A stretch of 64,000 bases of DNA, taken from an uncultured delta proteobacterium. GTDB lineage: Bacteria; Myxococcota_A; Polyangia; Polyangiales; Polyangiaceae. Positions 31,963 through 40,531 of the stretch are shown piece by piece. Both the position numbers and the translations under genes were made by a program. The notes under the pieces are model-generated. The model ran no database searches. It was not told where the DNA came from and was given only the letters and a program-made list of their open reading frames with translations. The stretch lies in the NCBI GenBank assembly GCA_903892415.1, contig CAITIQ010000587.1, positions 1 to 64,000 on the forward strand, written 5' to 3'. The first letter of the stretch is position 1. Every line of letters begins with the position of its first letter.

Positions 31963-33801
31963 GTGAGCGTCGGCAAAGCTTCATTCGACGCGCTTCTCAA
32001 GCTTGCTGCCGCAACGAGCGTGTTCTTTGTCGGTTCGGTCGCTTCCGCCGCCGAAACCGAGCTCTCACCGTATGAGTCCGAGACGGTGGAGGCAGCGCTC
32101 GCGGACACAGCTGCGAAGGTGGACCCAGCGCCCGAGGGTAAGACGATCGAGGCCATCGTGTTGCGCCCGCTCGACGTGCTCGAGGAGCGCGACCCACTGC
32201 CGCAATTCGCGATCGACTTTCTGAACTTTTTCCACGCGACGACCCGACCGAGCCTGATCTCGCAGCTGCTGCTGGTCAAAAGTGGACAGCCCTATCGAGC
32301 GGAGTTCGTGGAGGAGTCGGCCCGCAGGTTGAGAGGAATTCGACAGCTCTCCTTGGTCTTGATGGTGCCGCTGGTCGGTTCTGCGCCGGACCGCGTCAAG
32401 CTGTTGGTGATCACCAAGGACATCTGGAGTCTGCGGCTCAACTCGGACTTCCGCGTCTCTAGCGGTGGCCTCGAATACCTGTTGCTCCAGCCCGCGGAGG
32501 AGAACCTTGGCGGACTGCATCACTCGGCCTCGTTGCGCTTCGAACTCGATCCTGCGACGTACAAGTTCGGGTTTGGCTACAAGATTCCTCGGGTGGGTGG
32601 CAGCGAGATCATCGGGCAGCTCTCCAGCAACTTCATCGTGAACCGCGACAGCGGCGAGTTCGAGGGATTGATCGGTGGACTCTATTACGGCCAGCCGCTG
32701 TACTCGACGCGCGCCGGCTGGTCGTGGGTTGGTTCGATGACCGTGCGAAGTGAGACCACCCGATTCTTTCAGGGGCTGGAGCCCTTGACCTTCGATGCGC
32801 AAGCCACCGTCGAGGACGACCGCATTCCGATTCAATACAAAACGGAGGCCCTCGCTGGTCGAGTCGCGTTCGTTCGCTCCTTCAGCCAGTCCACTCCGGG
32901 CGTTGCGCTGCGTGATGATTGGTCTGCAGTGAATCACGATGTTCTTTTTGGTCTCGAGGCCACACGGAACTCATTCCGCGCAGACCATCTCTCAGGCGTT
33001 TCGCGTGAGGTACAGCGCGAGTTCATTGCCTCCGAGGTTCCCTCGTCGGAGCAGCGCCTCTACCCTTACCTGGGCTACGCAACGTACTCACGGCGCTTTC
33101 TCAACGACCTGAATCTCGACACCCTCGGACTCCAAGAGAACTTTCGCTTGGGTCACGATGCATACGTAAAAAGTTACCCGGTGCTCGACGTCTTTGGCAG
33201 TGACCGTTCGTTCTTTGGTACGACGGCTGGTCTCTCCTTCACCGCGGTCGCGGGAGCTCTCATTCGCGTGTATGGACAAGCCACCGTGGAGGCTTCCTTG
33301 GACGAGGTGTCTGACGCCAACGCCGCCTACGGTGTTCGACTGGTCACGCCGCCAAGCCCCGTGGGCCGCTTGCACTTGGATGCGGTGGACTTTCGACGCT
33401 TCGAGAACGGTCTGAATCGACGATCCTCGGTGGGCGGGGATGGTCGATTGCGCGGCTATCCGTCGGGCGCGTATCGCGGGGAGAATCTGACGGCCTACAA
33501 CCTCGAGTTTCGTTCGGTGCCCGCCCAACTCTGGACGGTCCAGCTCGGTGCGGCGGCGTTCTTCGACACCGCTGCTGTGTGGAACAACGGGGATAGCCCG
33601 GACTTTCGACAGGACATCGGCGCGGGGTTGCGCATCGTGTTTCCTCAGCTCGAGCGCACCGGTATGCGTATTGATTGGGCGGTTCCGTTGCAGCTCGACC
33701 CTGACGTCGGCGTTACCTCGGCGTTCCCCGGGCGATTTGTGTGGACCTTCGGGCAGGCCTTTTCCTTCCCCGATATCAGCTTTCCAAACGTCGCACTCTG
33801 A
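31963..33801 (+). CDS. Omp85/BamA-like outer-membrane protein with POTRA domain, 612 aa
   Basis: The predicted signal peptide (ending SVASA) is followed by one clear POTRA-like segment: 'ISQLLLVKSGQPYRAEFVEESARRLRGI' and 'KLLVITKDIW'. A long barrel region follows, with 'YLGYATYSRRFLNDL', 'GGDGRLRGYPSGAYRG' and 'RIDWAVPLQ'. The R-G-Y motif near the end ('LRGYPSG') corresponds to the conserved RGF/RGY loop of Omp85 proteins, which insert or translocate outer-membrane proteins or lipids. The conserved 'G.GLRivfPq' and 'mridwa' elements are also present. I chose the GTG at 31963, which places the signal peptide correctly; the longer open frame overlaps the previous gene. It is too short for BamA with five POTRAs, so it is more likely a specialised member. 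Confidence 0.85.
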   Translation: MSVGKASFDALLKLAAATSVFFVGSVASAAETELSPYESETVEAALADTAAKVDPAPEGKTIEAIVLRPLDVLEERDPLPQFAIDFLNFFHATTRPSLISQLLLVKSGQPYRAEFVEESARRLRGIRQLSLVLMVPLVGSAPDRVKLLVITKDIWSLRLNSDFRVSSGGLEYLLLQPAEENLGGLHHSASLRFELDPATYKFGFGYKIPRVGGSEIIGQLSSNFIVNRDSGEFEGLIGGLYYGQPLYSTRAGWSWVGSMTVRSETTRFFQGLEPLTFDAQATVEDDRIPIQYKTEALAGRVAFVRSFSQSTPGVALRDDWSAVNHDVLFGLEATRNSFRADHLSGVSREVQREFIASEVPSSEQRLYPYLGYATYSRRFLNDLNLDTLGLQENFRLGHDAYVKSYPVLDVFGSDRSFFGTTAGLSFTAVAGALIRVYGQATVEASLDEVSDANAAYGVRLVTPPSPVGRLHLDAVDFRRFENGLNRRSSVGGDGRLRGYPSGAYRGENLTAYNLEFRSVPAQLWTVQLGAAAFFDTAAVWNNGDSPDFRQDIGAGLRIVFPQLERTGMRIDWAVPLQLDPDVGVTSAFPGRFVWTFGQAFSFPDISFPNVAL

Positions 33802-33854
33802 GCCACCGAGCGCCCGCTGTTTGCTGTACTTTGCCGCAACAGCGAGGGGACGAA

Positions 33855-35507
33855 ATGACAAGGAAGATCGGGATCGTGGGGGGCGGCGCGTCAGGGTGTT
33901 CACTAGCCTGGGCGCTGCGCAAAGAAGAGACGCGTGGCCTTTGTGAGGTAACGCTTTTTCATGATGAGGATGAAGTCGGTGGTCATTCCAAGACCATCAA
34001 CGTCTGGTTCGATGCAGCCGGTAAAGGGTACGCAACTGAGGTAACTCCGGCGCCCGACGACGCGACCATCTACCCGGTCGATATCGGCGTGCAGTTCGTC
34101 TGCCCGACGCTCTATCCGAACCTGTACAAGCAGCTGAAGCTGCCCGAGTTCGACGGCGTCGTGGACCTGACCAACCACCCCGAGTTGAAGCTCTCCGGCT
34201 CGTTCGGACCTACGCTCAACTGGGGCAATTTCCCGGCGTACCAATCGGGGCCTCGCTTCGACGATTGCTACGACAGCGACACCGTCCAATTGGCGAAGAA
34301 CTTCCAACACGACCTAGCCTGGGGGCCCTTCACGCCTCTCGACGGCATCGCCTTCTCGACCTCGATGGAGCAGTACCTCAACGTGAAGGACGTCGCCTGG
34401 TCGACCAACTTCTTTCGCTACCTGCTGATCCCGTATCTCGCGATCATCAACGGCTACGGCACGACCGACCTGCTATCGACCAACGTCGAAGATCTTTTCC
34501 CGATCTTCGTGAAGATCCCCGAGCTACAGAAACTTGGTCCGTACGGTTCGTTCACGAGCCCCGGAACCGGTTGGGATCGTTTCACCAGGGGGGCGACCGA
34601 ATGGGTCGCGACCATGGCTGCCTATGCAACGACCAACGGCGCCACCATTCACTGCGGCAAGACCGTACTGAAGGTGTTCACGCGGCCCGACGAGAAGGTT
34701 GTCGTGGAGTACGCCGCCACCAGCGACGTCAAAGCGAACGAACTCGACCCGAGCCATCCTGTGCCGCGTAGCCAAGAAGTATTCGACGAGGTGGTGCTCA
34801 CCACCGATATGACAACCAATCGCTACCTCTTGGACAACGCTGACAACCCGCTCTACAGCGTGCAGAAGGAGTACATCAGCGCCGACAAGTTCGCGCTGAT
34901 CCCGGGCGTCTGTTACATCCACCAAGACGACGAGTGCCTGTCGCCCCACCTTCGCGACAAGCTCGAAGATGGTCAATACGTCGGCTCGTATTCGGAGACG
35001 CCAGCCCCTGAGGGCAACGCCTACAACCTTCCGTACAACCTCGCGACGACGTTCCAGACGTACTTGATGAAGAACATTCTTGGCACGCCGGTGGATTGCC
35101 ACGTGTCGATGTACGCAGAGAGCGCGGGGAGCAAACTGCCTGACCCGGCCAAGGTGATCTACACCAAGACTTGGCGTCACGGTCGCTGGGTGGCCTCCTT
35201 CTTCGACAAGGCCAAGAAGGAGCTGCATCGCGTGCAGGGTTTGGGGCACGTTTGGTTTGCCGGGAACAACACTACGGTGGACTCGGAGGAGGGAGCATTG
35301 GTCTCGGCCATGGCGATCGCCGACGAAATGTTCGACGAGTTCAAGTACCCGTTCGACCTCGTCAGCGAGGCCTACTTCTTCTACCGCTACTTCCAAAACA
35401 TGATGTTCCCAGTGCAGACCTTCTCGTGGCACCTTGGGCGCACCGCAGCCGACGTGGGCGAGCACGTGAAGGCCATCTTGGGCAAGACGGCGCCATCGGC
35501 TGAGTAG
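33855..35507 (+). CDS. FAD/NAD(P)-binding oxidoreductase, amine-oxidase-like, 550 aa
   Basis: The N-terminus carries the dinucleotide-binding fingerprint 'KIGIVGGGASGCSLAWAL' followed by 'DEVGGHSKTI', the glycine-rich loop typical of flavin amine oxidases and related desaturases. A C-terminal FAD-binding stretch is 'GHVWFAGNNTTVDSEEGALVSAMA'. It resembles uncharacterised NAD(P)/FAD-dependent proteins annotated next to fatty-acid or carotenoid enzymes, but the substrate cannot be named. The ATG at 33855 is chosen because AGGGGA lies 6 bases upstream and the Rossmann motif then begins at the N-terminus. Its TAG stop abuts the stop of the convergent transporter gene (TAG-CTA). Confidence 0.85.
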   Translation: MTRKIGIVGGGASGCSLAWALRKEETRGLCEVTLFHDEDEVGGHSKTINVWFDAAGKGYATEVTPAPDDATIYPVDIGVQFVCPTLYPNLYKQLKLPEFDGVVDLTNHPELKLSGSFGPTLNWGNFPAYQSGPRFDDCYDSDTVQLAKNFQHDLAWGPFTPLDGIAFSTSMEQYLNVKDVAWSTNFFRYLLIPYLAIINGYGTTDLLSTNVEDLFPIFVKIPELQKLGPYGSFTSPGTGWDRFTRGATEWVATMAAYATTNGATIHCGKTVLKVFTRPDEKVVVEYAATSDVKANELDPSHPVPRSQEVFDEVVLTTDMTTNRYLLDNADNPLYSVQKEYISADKFALIPGVCYIHQDDECLSPHLRDKLEDGQYVGSYSETPAPEGNAYNLPYNLATTFQTYLMKNILGTPVDCHVSMYAESAGSKLPDPAKVIYTKTWRHGRWVASFFDKAKKELHRVQGLGHVWFAGNNTTVDSEEGALVSAMAIADEMFDEFKYPFDLVSEAYFFYRYFQNMMFPVQTFSWHLGRTAADVGEHVKAILGKTAPSAE

Positions 35508-36722
35508 CTAACGTGCTACCGCTCGTCGTGGCAGAAATGTCACGGCGAGCGGTGACAGCAAGCCGAATAGCGACGCGACAACGAACAGGCCCAAGAGCCC
35601 ACTCCACTTGGTGATGAAGCCGCTGAGCAGTAGCCCCACCCCGGTGACCAGCGCGAGCAAGCAGGCCTGAACCGAAAAGTCGGTGGCTCGCGCGTCATCG
35701 TCTGAGGCCTCCATCATTTGTGCGAATAGCCCGACCGTAGCCGCCCCACCAAAGAAGTGCTCGAACGCACTGGCAGCGTAGTAGACGCGCAGGTCCATAG
35801 GCACCATGCCGATTTGTACGGGGTGAATCAGTGCGAGAACGAGGTAGACGAGGATGGCTGCGCCTTGCAGGCCGCCGAGCCAACGGAGCGCCGAGCGTGT
35901 GGCAAATCTGCGCACCAAGAGACCTCCGAAGCCGCCACCGATGATGGCCGCAAGGCCGCCTGTGAAGCCGCGTGAGAGCGCGATGTCAGAAGTGGTGAGG
36001 CCTTGTTTGACGAACCAACGGGTCACCATGCCCGCTGCGAGTGCATCGCCGAACTTGTAGCAACCGAGAAAGAGCAAGAGCCGTCGACTCTCCGAGCGCA
36101 CGATGAACTTACGGAAGCGTGCGAGGAAGCTGGGTCCACGATTGGCGGCAGGCTTCGTTGCGCCGCTGGCGCTAGGCTCGCGAAAGGGTAAGACTGGGAT
36201 CGAGGCCAACGCGATCGAGCTTGCCATCAGGAAGAAACCTTCGCGATAGCCCATGTGATCGACCATGGCGAGTACGCCGCCTCCACCGATGATCATGCCG
36301 GCTCGATAAGCGCCGTATTGAATGCCTGCCCCCGAGCCGTACTCGCTCGGCGAAAGTACGTCGATCGAAAGGGCGTCGGTGGCCACGTCTTGGACCGCCG
36401 AGAACACCGACACCAAGAAAAAGCCGATCAGCATCGGCGTGAGCCGCGCCTCGGAGATGTCGAGCAGCCCGACCACGATCAAGGTCGACAGGGTGAGGAG
36501 TTGCATCGGCACGATGGCCAACTTGCGCCTGCCAGGGCCGAGTTTGTCGATCAGCGGCCCGAGTAGAAACTTGAAGGCCCACGGAATCGCCAGCAGGCTC
36601 GATAGCCCTGCGATCTCTGGCGGGTGACTGCGATTGAGCAAGACCGGGACAGCATGCGAAAAGAAGCCGAAGGGCAAACCCTGTGCAAAGTAGAGGCACG
36701 AAAGGATGACGAAGCGGCGCAA
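35508..36722 (-). CDS. MFS transporter, AmpG-like, 404 aa
   Basis: Twelve-helix major facilitator. The start 'CLYFAQGLPFGFFSHAVPVLL' and the loop 'SAVQDVATDALSIDVLSPSEYG' match the AmpG group, whose members import anhydromuropeptides, and the related acetyl-CoA transporter group. 'WAFKFLLGPLIDKLG' is the usual motif at the second helix. At 404 residues it lacks the extra C-terminal helices of enterobacterial AmpG. A role in recycling cell-wall fragments or in predatory uptake of muropeptides is plausible but not proven. The start is TTG, divergent from folC with 20 bp between the starts. Confidence 0.88.
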   Translation of the reverse strand: MRRFVILSCLYFAQGLPFGFFSHAVPVLLNRSHPPEIAGLSSLLAIPWAFKFLLGPLIDKLGPGRRKLAIVPMQLLTLSTLIVVGLLDISEARLTPMLIGFFLVSVFSAVQDVATDALSIDVLSPSEYGSGAGIQYGAYRAGMIIGGGGVLAMVDHMGYREGFFLMASSIALASIPVLPFREPSASGATKPAANRGPSFLARFRKFIVRSESRRLLLFLGCYKFGDALAAGMVTRWFVKQGLTTSDIALSRGFTGGLAAIIGGGFGGLLVRRFATRSALRWLGGLQGAAILVYLVLALIHPVQIGMVPMDLRVYYAASAFEHFFGGAATVGLFAQMMEASDDDARATDFSVQACLLALVTGVGLLLSGFITKWSGLLGLFVVASLFGLLSPLAVTFLPRRAVAR

Positions 36723-36742
36723 GCTTTGGCTAGCCTCTCCGC

Positions 36743-38035
36743 GTGCGCACTGATTTGCAAGCAGCCCTTCTAGCCCGCGGTGGTCGGGGCATGGTTCTCG
36801 GTCTCGAGCGCATGCGCTCTGGCTGCGCGACCTTTGGTCACCCCGAACGAGAGTTTCCGGTCTTTCACGTGGCCGGAACCAATGGCAAAGGCAGTGTTTC
36901 TGCGATGATCGAGCGCGCTTTGCGCGCGGCGGGAAAGCGCACGGGGCTGTTTACGTCTCCCCACCTTTGTCGTTGGAACGAGCGCGTAGCCATCAATGGC
37001 GAGCCTATCGAGGATGGGCCGTTCGAGGCGGCGCTGGATCGCGTGCTCGCGTCGGGCCCAGCCGATTTCACCTTCTTCGAAACGCTCACGTTGGCGGCCT
37101 TCTTGGCCTTTCGTGAAGCGAAGGTCGAGGCGCTGGTACTCGAGGTAGGGCTTGGTGGGCGACTCGATGCAACCAACGTCGTGCCCGAGCCTGCAGCCAC
37201 CGCCATCACCAGCATCGCCCGCGGCCTCGGGGGGCGCTATCTCGAACACGAAAAGCTGTTGGGTTCGACCGTTGCCGAGATCGCTGCCGAGAAAGCGGCG
37301 ATCTTCAAGCCGCGGGTGCCCGCCGTCGTAGGCCCGTTGGACGAAGCGGCGCTGCAGGTCGCGCGCGCTGCGGCCAAGGCAGTCGATGCTCCGTTGTTCG
37401 AGGTGGTCACCGCGCCGAACACGGTCCCCGGCACGACAGCGCTCTTGCTCGACCACGAAGGTGTGCTGTTACCCGATGGCACCCGCTGCGAGTTGCGTCC
37501 TCGGCTCGTCGGCGAGCACCAACGCTACAACGCGGCTGTCGCAGCTGGGGTGCTGTACGCCGGGAGGCACGCGTTGCTGATCAGCAATGCGCAGATCGCC
37601 GAAGGTGTGGCGAAGGCGGAGTGGCCCGGGCGAATGGAGTTGGTTCGTCATCACGGAAGAGACGTCTTGCTCGATGGCGCGCACAACGTCGACGGTGTGC
37701 GCGTGCTGCTCGAGGGACTCGAGGCGCTGGCCGTCAAAGGCCCAAAGGTCCTCCTGTTTGGTGCCCTCGCGGACAAGGCCTTTGAACCGATGTTGCGACT
37801 GCTGGCCCCACACTTCGACCGTTGCGTATTCCTCGCGCCAGAGGGCCGGCCCGCTGCCCCGCTAGCTGAGCTCTCGGCGATTGCGCCAGGCGAACACGCA
37901 GACAGCGCAGCTCATGCTCTCGCACTCGCCACGCGCGACGGCGCCTTCGTCGTCGCTGCTGGGTCGATCTACATGATTGGAGCGCTTCGCGCGGAGCTGT
38001 TTGGTCTACAGCGAGATCCAGTGCTCGGCTTGTGA
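36743..38035 (+). CDS. folC: Folylpolyglutamate synthase / dihydrofolate synthase
   Basis: Mur-ligase-family enzyme that adds glutamate to dihydropteroate or folates. ATP-binding loop 'VAGTNGKGSVSAMIE', 'GLFTSPHLCRWNERVAING', the magnesium/substrate motif 'EVGLGGRLDATNVV' and the C-terminal 'LLDGAHNVDGVRVLLE' are all conserved. The length of 430 residues is normal. The start is GTG. Its 3' end meets the convergent lipoprotein gene with only a few bases between stops. accD, a frequent neighbour of folC, lies about 15 kb away. Confidence 0.96.
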   Translation: MRTDLQAALLARGGRGMVLGLERMRSGCATFGHPEREFPVFHVAGTNGKGSVSAMIERALRAAGKRTGLFTSPHLCRWNERVAINGEPIEDGPFEAALDRVLASGPADFTFFETLTLAAFLAFREAKVEALVLEVGLGGRLDATNVVPEPAATAITSIARGLGGRYLEHEKLLGSTVAEIAAEKAAIFKPRVPAVVGPLDEAALQVARAAAKAVDAPLFEVVTAPNTVPGTTALLLDHEGVLLPDGTRCELRPRLVGEHQRYNAAVAAGVLYAGRHALLISNAQIAEGVAKAEWPGRMELVRHHGRDVLLDGAHNVDGVRVLLEGLEALAVKGPKVLLFGALADKAFEPMLRLLAPHFDRCVFLAPEGRPAAPLAELSAIAPGEHADSAAHALALATRDGAFVVAAGSIYMIGALRAELFGLQRDPVLGL

Positions 38036-38038
38036 GAG

Positions 38039-39031
38039 CTAGTTCGTGGGCAGCTGATCGCAGACCTGCTCGAGGCTCGCAATCGCACGTAGCCAGGCTT
38101 CTTTCGACAGGGCGCTGGGCGTGGCTCGCAACTCCGTCAGCACGATCTCGCTGTCTGCTCCAGCGCTGAGAGCATGGAAGGCGGCTTCAAGCTCCATAAG
38201 GTCGGCGGTCGCGCTCAGCTTAGGTGAGCGGCGAGCTTGAAGCCGGTCTGCTCGCAGTTGGTGCCACTCGCGCGCGGCGCTCCGACTGCGCTCGAAGCGT
38301 TGGCCCGAAAGGAACAGCGGCACAAGCAGCGGGCGCTCGATTTGAGTCAACGACGGGCACGGCTTGAGCGTTGCCTCCAGCTCGATCGCCGCCGAGTCAA
38401 GCCCTTGTCGTCCACGAATGCAACCGAGCGCTCGCAGCAGCAGGAAGTCGTTCTCTCGACGCTCAATCGACCACAAGTTACCGCCTGTCTCAATGCTCGT
38501 GGTGCGCGTGCCATGTGGTTGCAGGCCGAGAAGTAGCTCTTGCCCTCGGCCGTCGCTAAGCAGCAGGTCAGGCAACCCGTCGCTGGTGATGTCGCGTGGG
38601 AAGGAGATGGTCCCTCCGCCTTCCTCTGCCAAGGAACGAACGAACTCAGTGGGTTGCGGGGTATCCAACTCTCGCAATGGGCCTAGCGCCACGATGACGC
38701 CGTGCTCGCTCGCGACTCGTACGGCGGTGGTCTTGTGGCCGAGCGAGTTGCGCCCCTCGAACGAAAGCACCCTGTACCTCTCGCCGCCTGCATCCTTCAC
38801 TTCGAAGCTCCCGGTTTGTTCGAGCGCTAGACCCTGAACCTCGGCTGCGATCTGTTGAAGGTTTGCCTGTAGGTCCGCCTTCTCTAGGTAAAGTCGGAGG
38901 CTGGGCCCGCCGCTCTGGCCCCAAGGCGAGACCGAAGGAGAAGGGCACGCCGCCAATAGGGAAGGGGCCAGCCAAGCAAGACTTCGCGCCACAAGACGAA
39001 GGCCCGCCCGAAGTGGTAACGTGCCCACCAC
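38039..39031 (-). CDS. Lipoprotein of unknown function, 330 aa
   Basis: The signal peptide ends 'APSLLAAC', a good lipobox. The mature protein has a predicted coiled segment ('KADLQANLQQIAAEVQGLALEQ') and then beta-rich stretches such as 'ITSDGLPDLLLSDGRGQELLLG', which resembles an FG-GAP/integrin-like or VCBS blade ('D..gDG.pDLl..'). The C-terminus is helical. The GTG at 39031 is preceded by AAAGG 6 bases away and is preferred; a GTG at 38992 gives a shorter signal peptide. The long open frame further upstream overlaps the serA-like gene on the other strand and is not real. The two divergent genes have starts only one base apart. Confidence 0.75.
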   Translation of the reverse strand: MVGTLPLRAGLRLVARSLAWLAPSLLAACPSPSVSPWGQSGGPSLRLYLEKADLQANLQQIAAEVQGLALEQTGSFEVKDAGGERYRVLSFEGRNSLGHKTTAVRVASEHGVIVALGPLRELDTPQPTEFVRSLAEEGGGTISFPRDITSDGLPDLLLSDGRGQELLLGLQPHGTRTTSIETGGNLWSIERRENDFLLLRALGCIRGRQGLDSAAIELEATLKPCPSLTQIERPLLVPLFLSGQRFERSRSAAREWHQLRADRLQARRSPKLSATADLMELEAAFHALSAGADSEIVLTELRATPSALSKEAWLRAIASLEQVCDQLPTN

Positions 39032-39032
39032 G

Positions 39033-40241
39033 ATGCGCCTTTTGATTGCCGATGCTATCGACACGCAACCTCTCGAAGAGCTCAGACTGCTGGGGATTGA
39101 GATTGTCTCCGACCCTACGCTGACACGTGACTCGCTTCCGCAAGCTCTAGCAGGAGTCGGCATTCTTGTCGTTCGGCGCACCGAAGTGACCAAGGAAGCT
39201 CTCGAGGGTGCGCGGGAACTCAATCTGATCGTTCGCGCCGGCAGCGGTACCGGCAACATCGACGTTGAGGCGGCGAGCGCCCGCGGTATCTACGTAGCGA
39301 ATTGTCCGAACAAGAACGCGGCAGCGGTTTCCGAGCTGGTGATGGGCCTCGCGCTCGCGCTCGACAGGCGTCTCGTCGATGCGCACAACTCGCTCAAGAA
39401 TGGTCGTTGGGAGCGCGGCGAGTACGGCAGTGAACACGGCCTTTTGGGTCGTCACATCGGTATCGCTGGCCTAGGTGCGACGGGGAGGGAAGTGCTGCAG
39501 AGGGCGCGCGCCTTCGGAATGCGACCGCACGTCATGAGTCGAGCCATGACCGCTCAAAAAGCACAGCGCTTGGACGTCGCCTTCGCGCCGACTCTCGAGC
39601 ACCTGGCGTCGGTTAGCGACGTTTTTACAGTGCATTTGCCGCTCACTCCGAGCTCGCGAGGCCTGGTGTCTCGCACCGTGCTCGAGGCGCTCCCGAAAGG
39701 GGCCATCGTGATCAACACGTCGCATGCAGCGCTGATGGATCTCGACGCCCTCGCCGAGATTGCACCGCGCAAAGGGCTGCGTGTCGGACTGGACGTTCAC
39801 GCGGGGGAGCCGCGCGAGCCCAGCTCTAAGTTCGACTCCCGCTTTGCGAACATGCCGAATTTCTTGTGTACGCCTCACATCGGTGGAGCCAGCCGTCAGG
39901 CGCAACGAGCCATCGCTGAGGAGGTAACGCGCGTAGTGCGTTGCTTCTTAACGGAGGAGAACGTGCCCAACGTGGTCAACGTTTGCGCCACGAGTCCGGC
40001 GCGCTTCGTCGTGGTTTTACGCCAACTGGACAAAGTGGGAGCCCTGGCGAATACGCTGGCCGTGCTCAAGCGGCACGGCATCAACATCGAGGAGATCTCC
40101 AACACCGTTTTTGACGGCGCGCGCGCCACCTGCACCAAGCTGCGAGTTTCAGGGCGCCCCACTGATTCCTGTCTCAAAGAAATCGCCGCCTTCGGAGAGA
40201 CCTTGCACGTCGACATCATTCAGATGCCGAACCGAGCTTGA
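39033..40241 (+). CDS. SerA-like D-3-phosphoglycerate dehydrogenase with Arg-to-His catalytic site
   Basis: Member of the D-2-hydroxyacid dehydrogenase family with a C-terminal ACT domain (~330-402, 'LRQLDKVGALANTLAVLKRHGINIEEI'), as in bacterial SerA. The NAD loop is GLGATG (146-151). The catalytic Glu259 ('DVHAGEP') and His282 ('TPHIGGAS') are present. At the position of the catalytic Arg (normally N-x-x-R-G, Arg240 in E. coli SerA) it reads 'INTSHAALMD', with His231 (CAT at 39723-39725). The fold is clear but the activity needs proof: it could be a functional variant, a different 2-hydroxyacid enzyme, or inactive. A GTG at 39021 would add four residues. I leave the symbol blank because of the changed residue. 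Confidence 0.88.
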   Translation: MRLLIADAIDTQPLEELRLLGIEIVSDPTLTRDSLPQALAGVGILVVRRTEVTKEALEGARELNLIVRAGSGTGNIDVEAASARGIYVANCPNKNAAAVSELVMGLALALDRRLVDAHNSLKNGRWERGEYGSEHGLLGRHIGIAGLGATGREVLQRARAFGMRPHVMSRAMTAQKAQRLDVAFAPTLEHLASVSDVFTVHLPLTPSSRGLVSRTVLEALPKGAIVINTSHAALMDLDALAEIAPRKGLRVGLDVHAGEPREPSSKFDSRFANMPNFLCTPHIGGASRQAQRAIAEEVTRVVRCFLTEENVPNVVNVCATSPARFVVVLRQLDKVGALANTLAVLKRHGINIEEISNTVFDGARATCTKLRVSGRPTDSCLKEIAAFGETLHVDIIQMPNRA

Positions 40242-40250
40242 TCTCTCCGC

Positions 40251-40277
40251 GGAAGGCTCCTGCTTGAAGGAGCCTTC
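40251..40277 (+). terminator. Hairpin after the serA-like gene, possible terminator
   Basis: A 10-bp stem (GAAGGCTCCT at 40252-40261 with AGGAGCCTTC at 40268-40277) around a 6-base loop begins 11 bp after the serA-like stop. The bases that follow (GGCCGTTTCT) contain only a short T-run, so termination may be partial. Confidence 0.55.
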
Positions 40278-40299
40278 GGCCGTTTCTAGGTGAGGTCCT

Positions 40300-40531
40300 C
40301 GCGTCATCCTGGAACTGAGTCAACTTGCCAGCTCGCTGCTTGCGTCCCGTGGGCGGCCTGGAACTGTTCTCCTGCGTGATGGCTCTAGACGAGGGTTGCA
40401 GACCCTCGCCTCTTGGACTAGGGTCCGCCGGAATTCTGGTGGATCCGCAAGCCGGGTTCCCGTTTGGGTCCGGCTTTTTGCATTTCTGCGCTGGAATCCC
40501 TGTTTGCGTTGCTGTTCTCTCGTCACTTCAA
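40300..40531 (+). promoter_or_regulatory. Structured leader of the rimP-nusA-infB operon
   Basis: A non-coding stretch of about 230 bases before rimP. It holds two copies of CCTGGAACTG (40308-40317 and 40357-40366), a 7-bp hairpin CGAGGGT/ACCCTCG (40390-40408), a 9-bp hairpin with two G-U pairs (GGGTCCGCC/GGTGGATCC, 40421-40446), and then an intrinsic terminator. An in-frame extension of rimP through it exists but has atypical composition. The arrangement suggests attenuation, possibly by NusA itself, but this is inference. Confidence 0.6.
40449..40479 (+). terminator. Intrinsic terminator in the rimP leader
   Basis: A perfect 7-bp stem AAGCCGG (40449-40455) / CCGGCTT (40470-40476), with further weak pairs inside, runs into TTTTT (40475-40479). 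It lies 53 bases before the rimP start, so it ends a leader transcript rather than a gene. Confidence 0.75.

Noticed and set aside
40352-40429. tRNA-like stretch in the rimP leader (GGCGG...CCGCC ends, about 78 nt, the site of metY in E. coli)
   Set aside because: No T-arm GGTTCRA motif, no D-arm and no CCA-compatible fold; the hairpins fit a leader RNA better.
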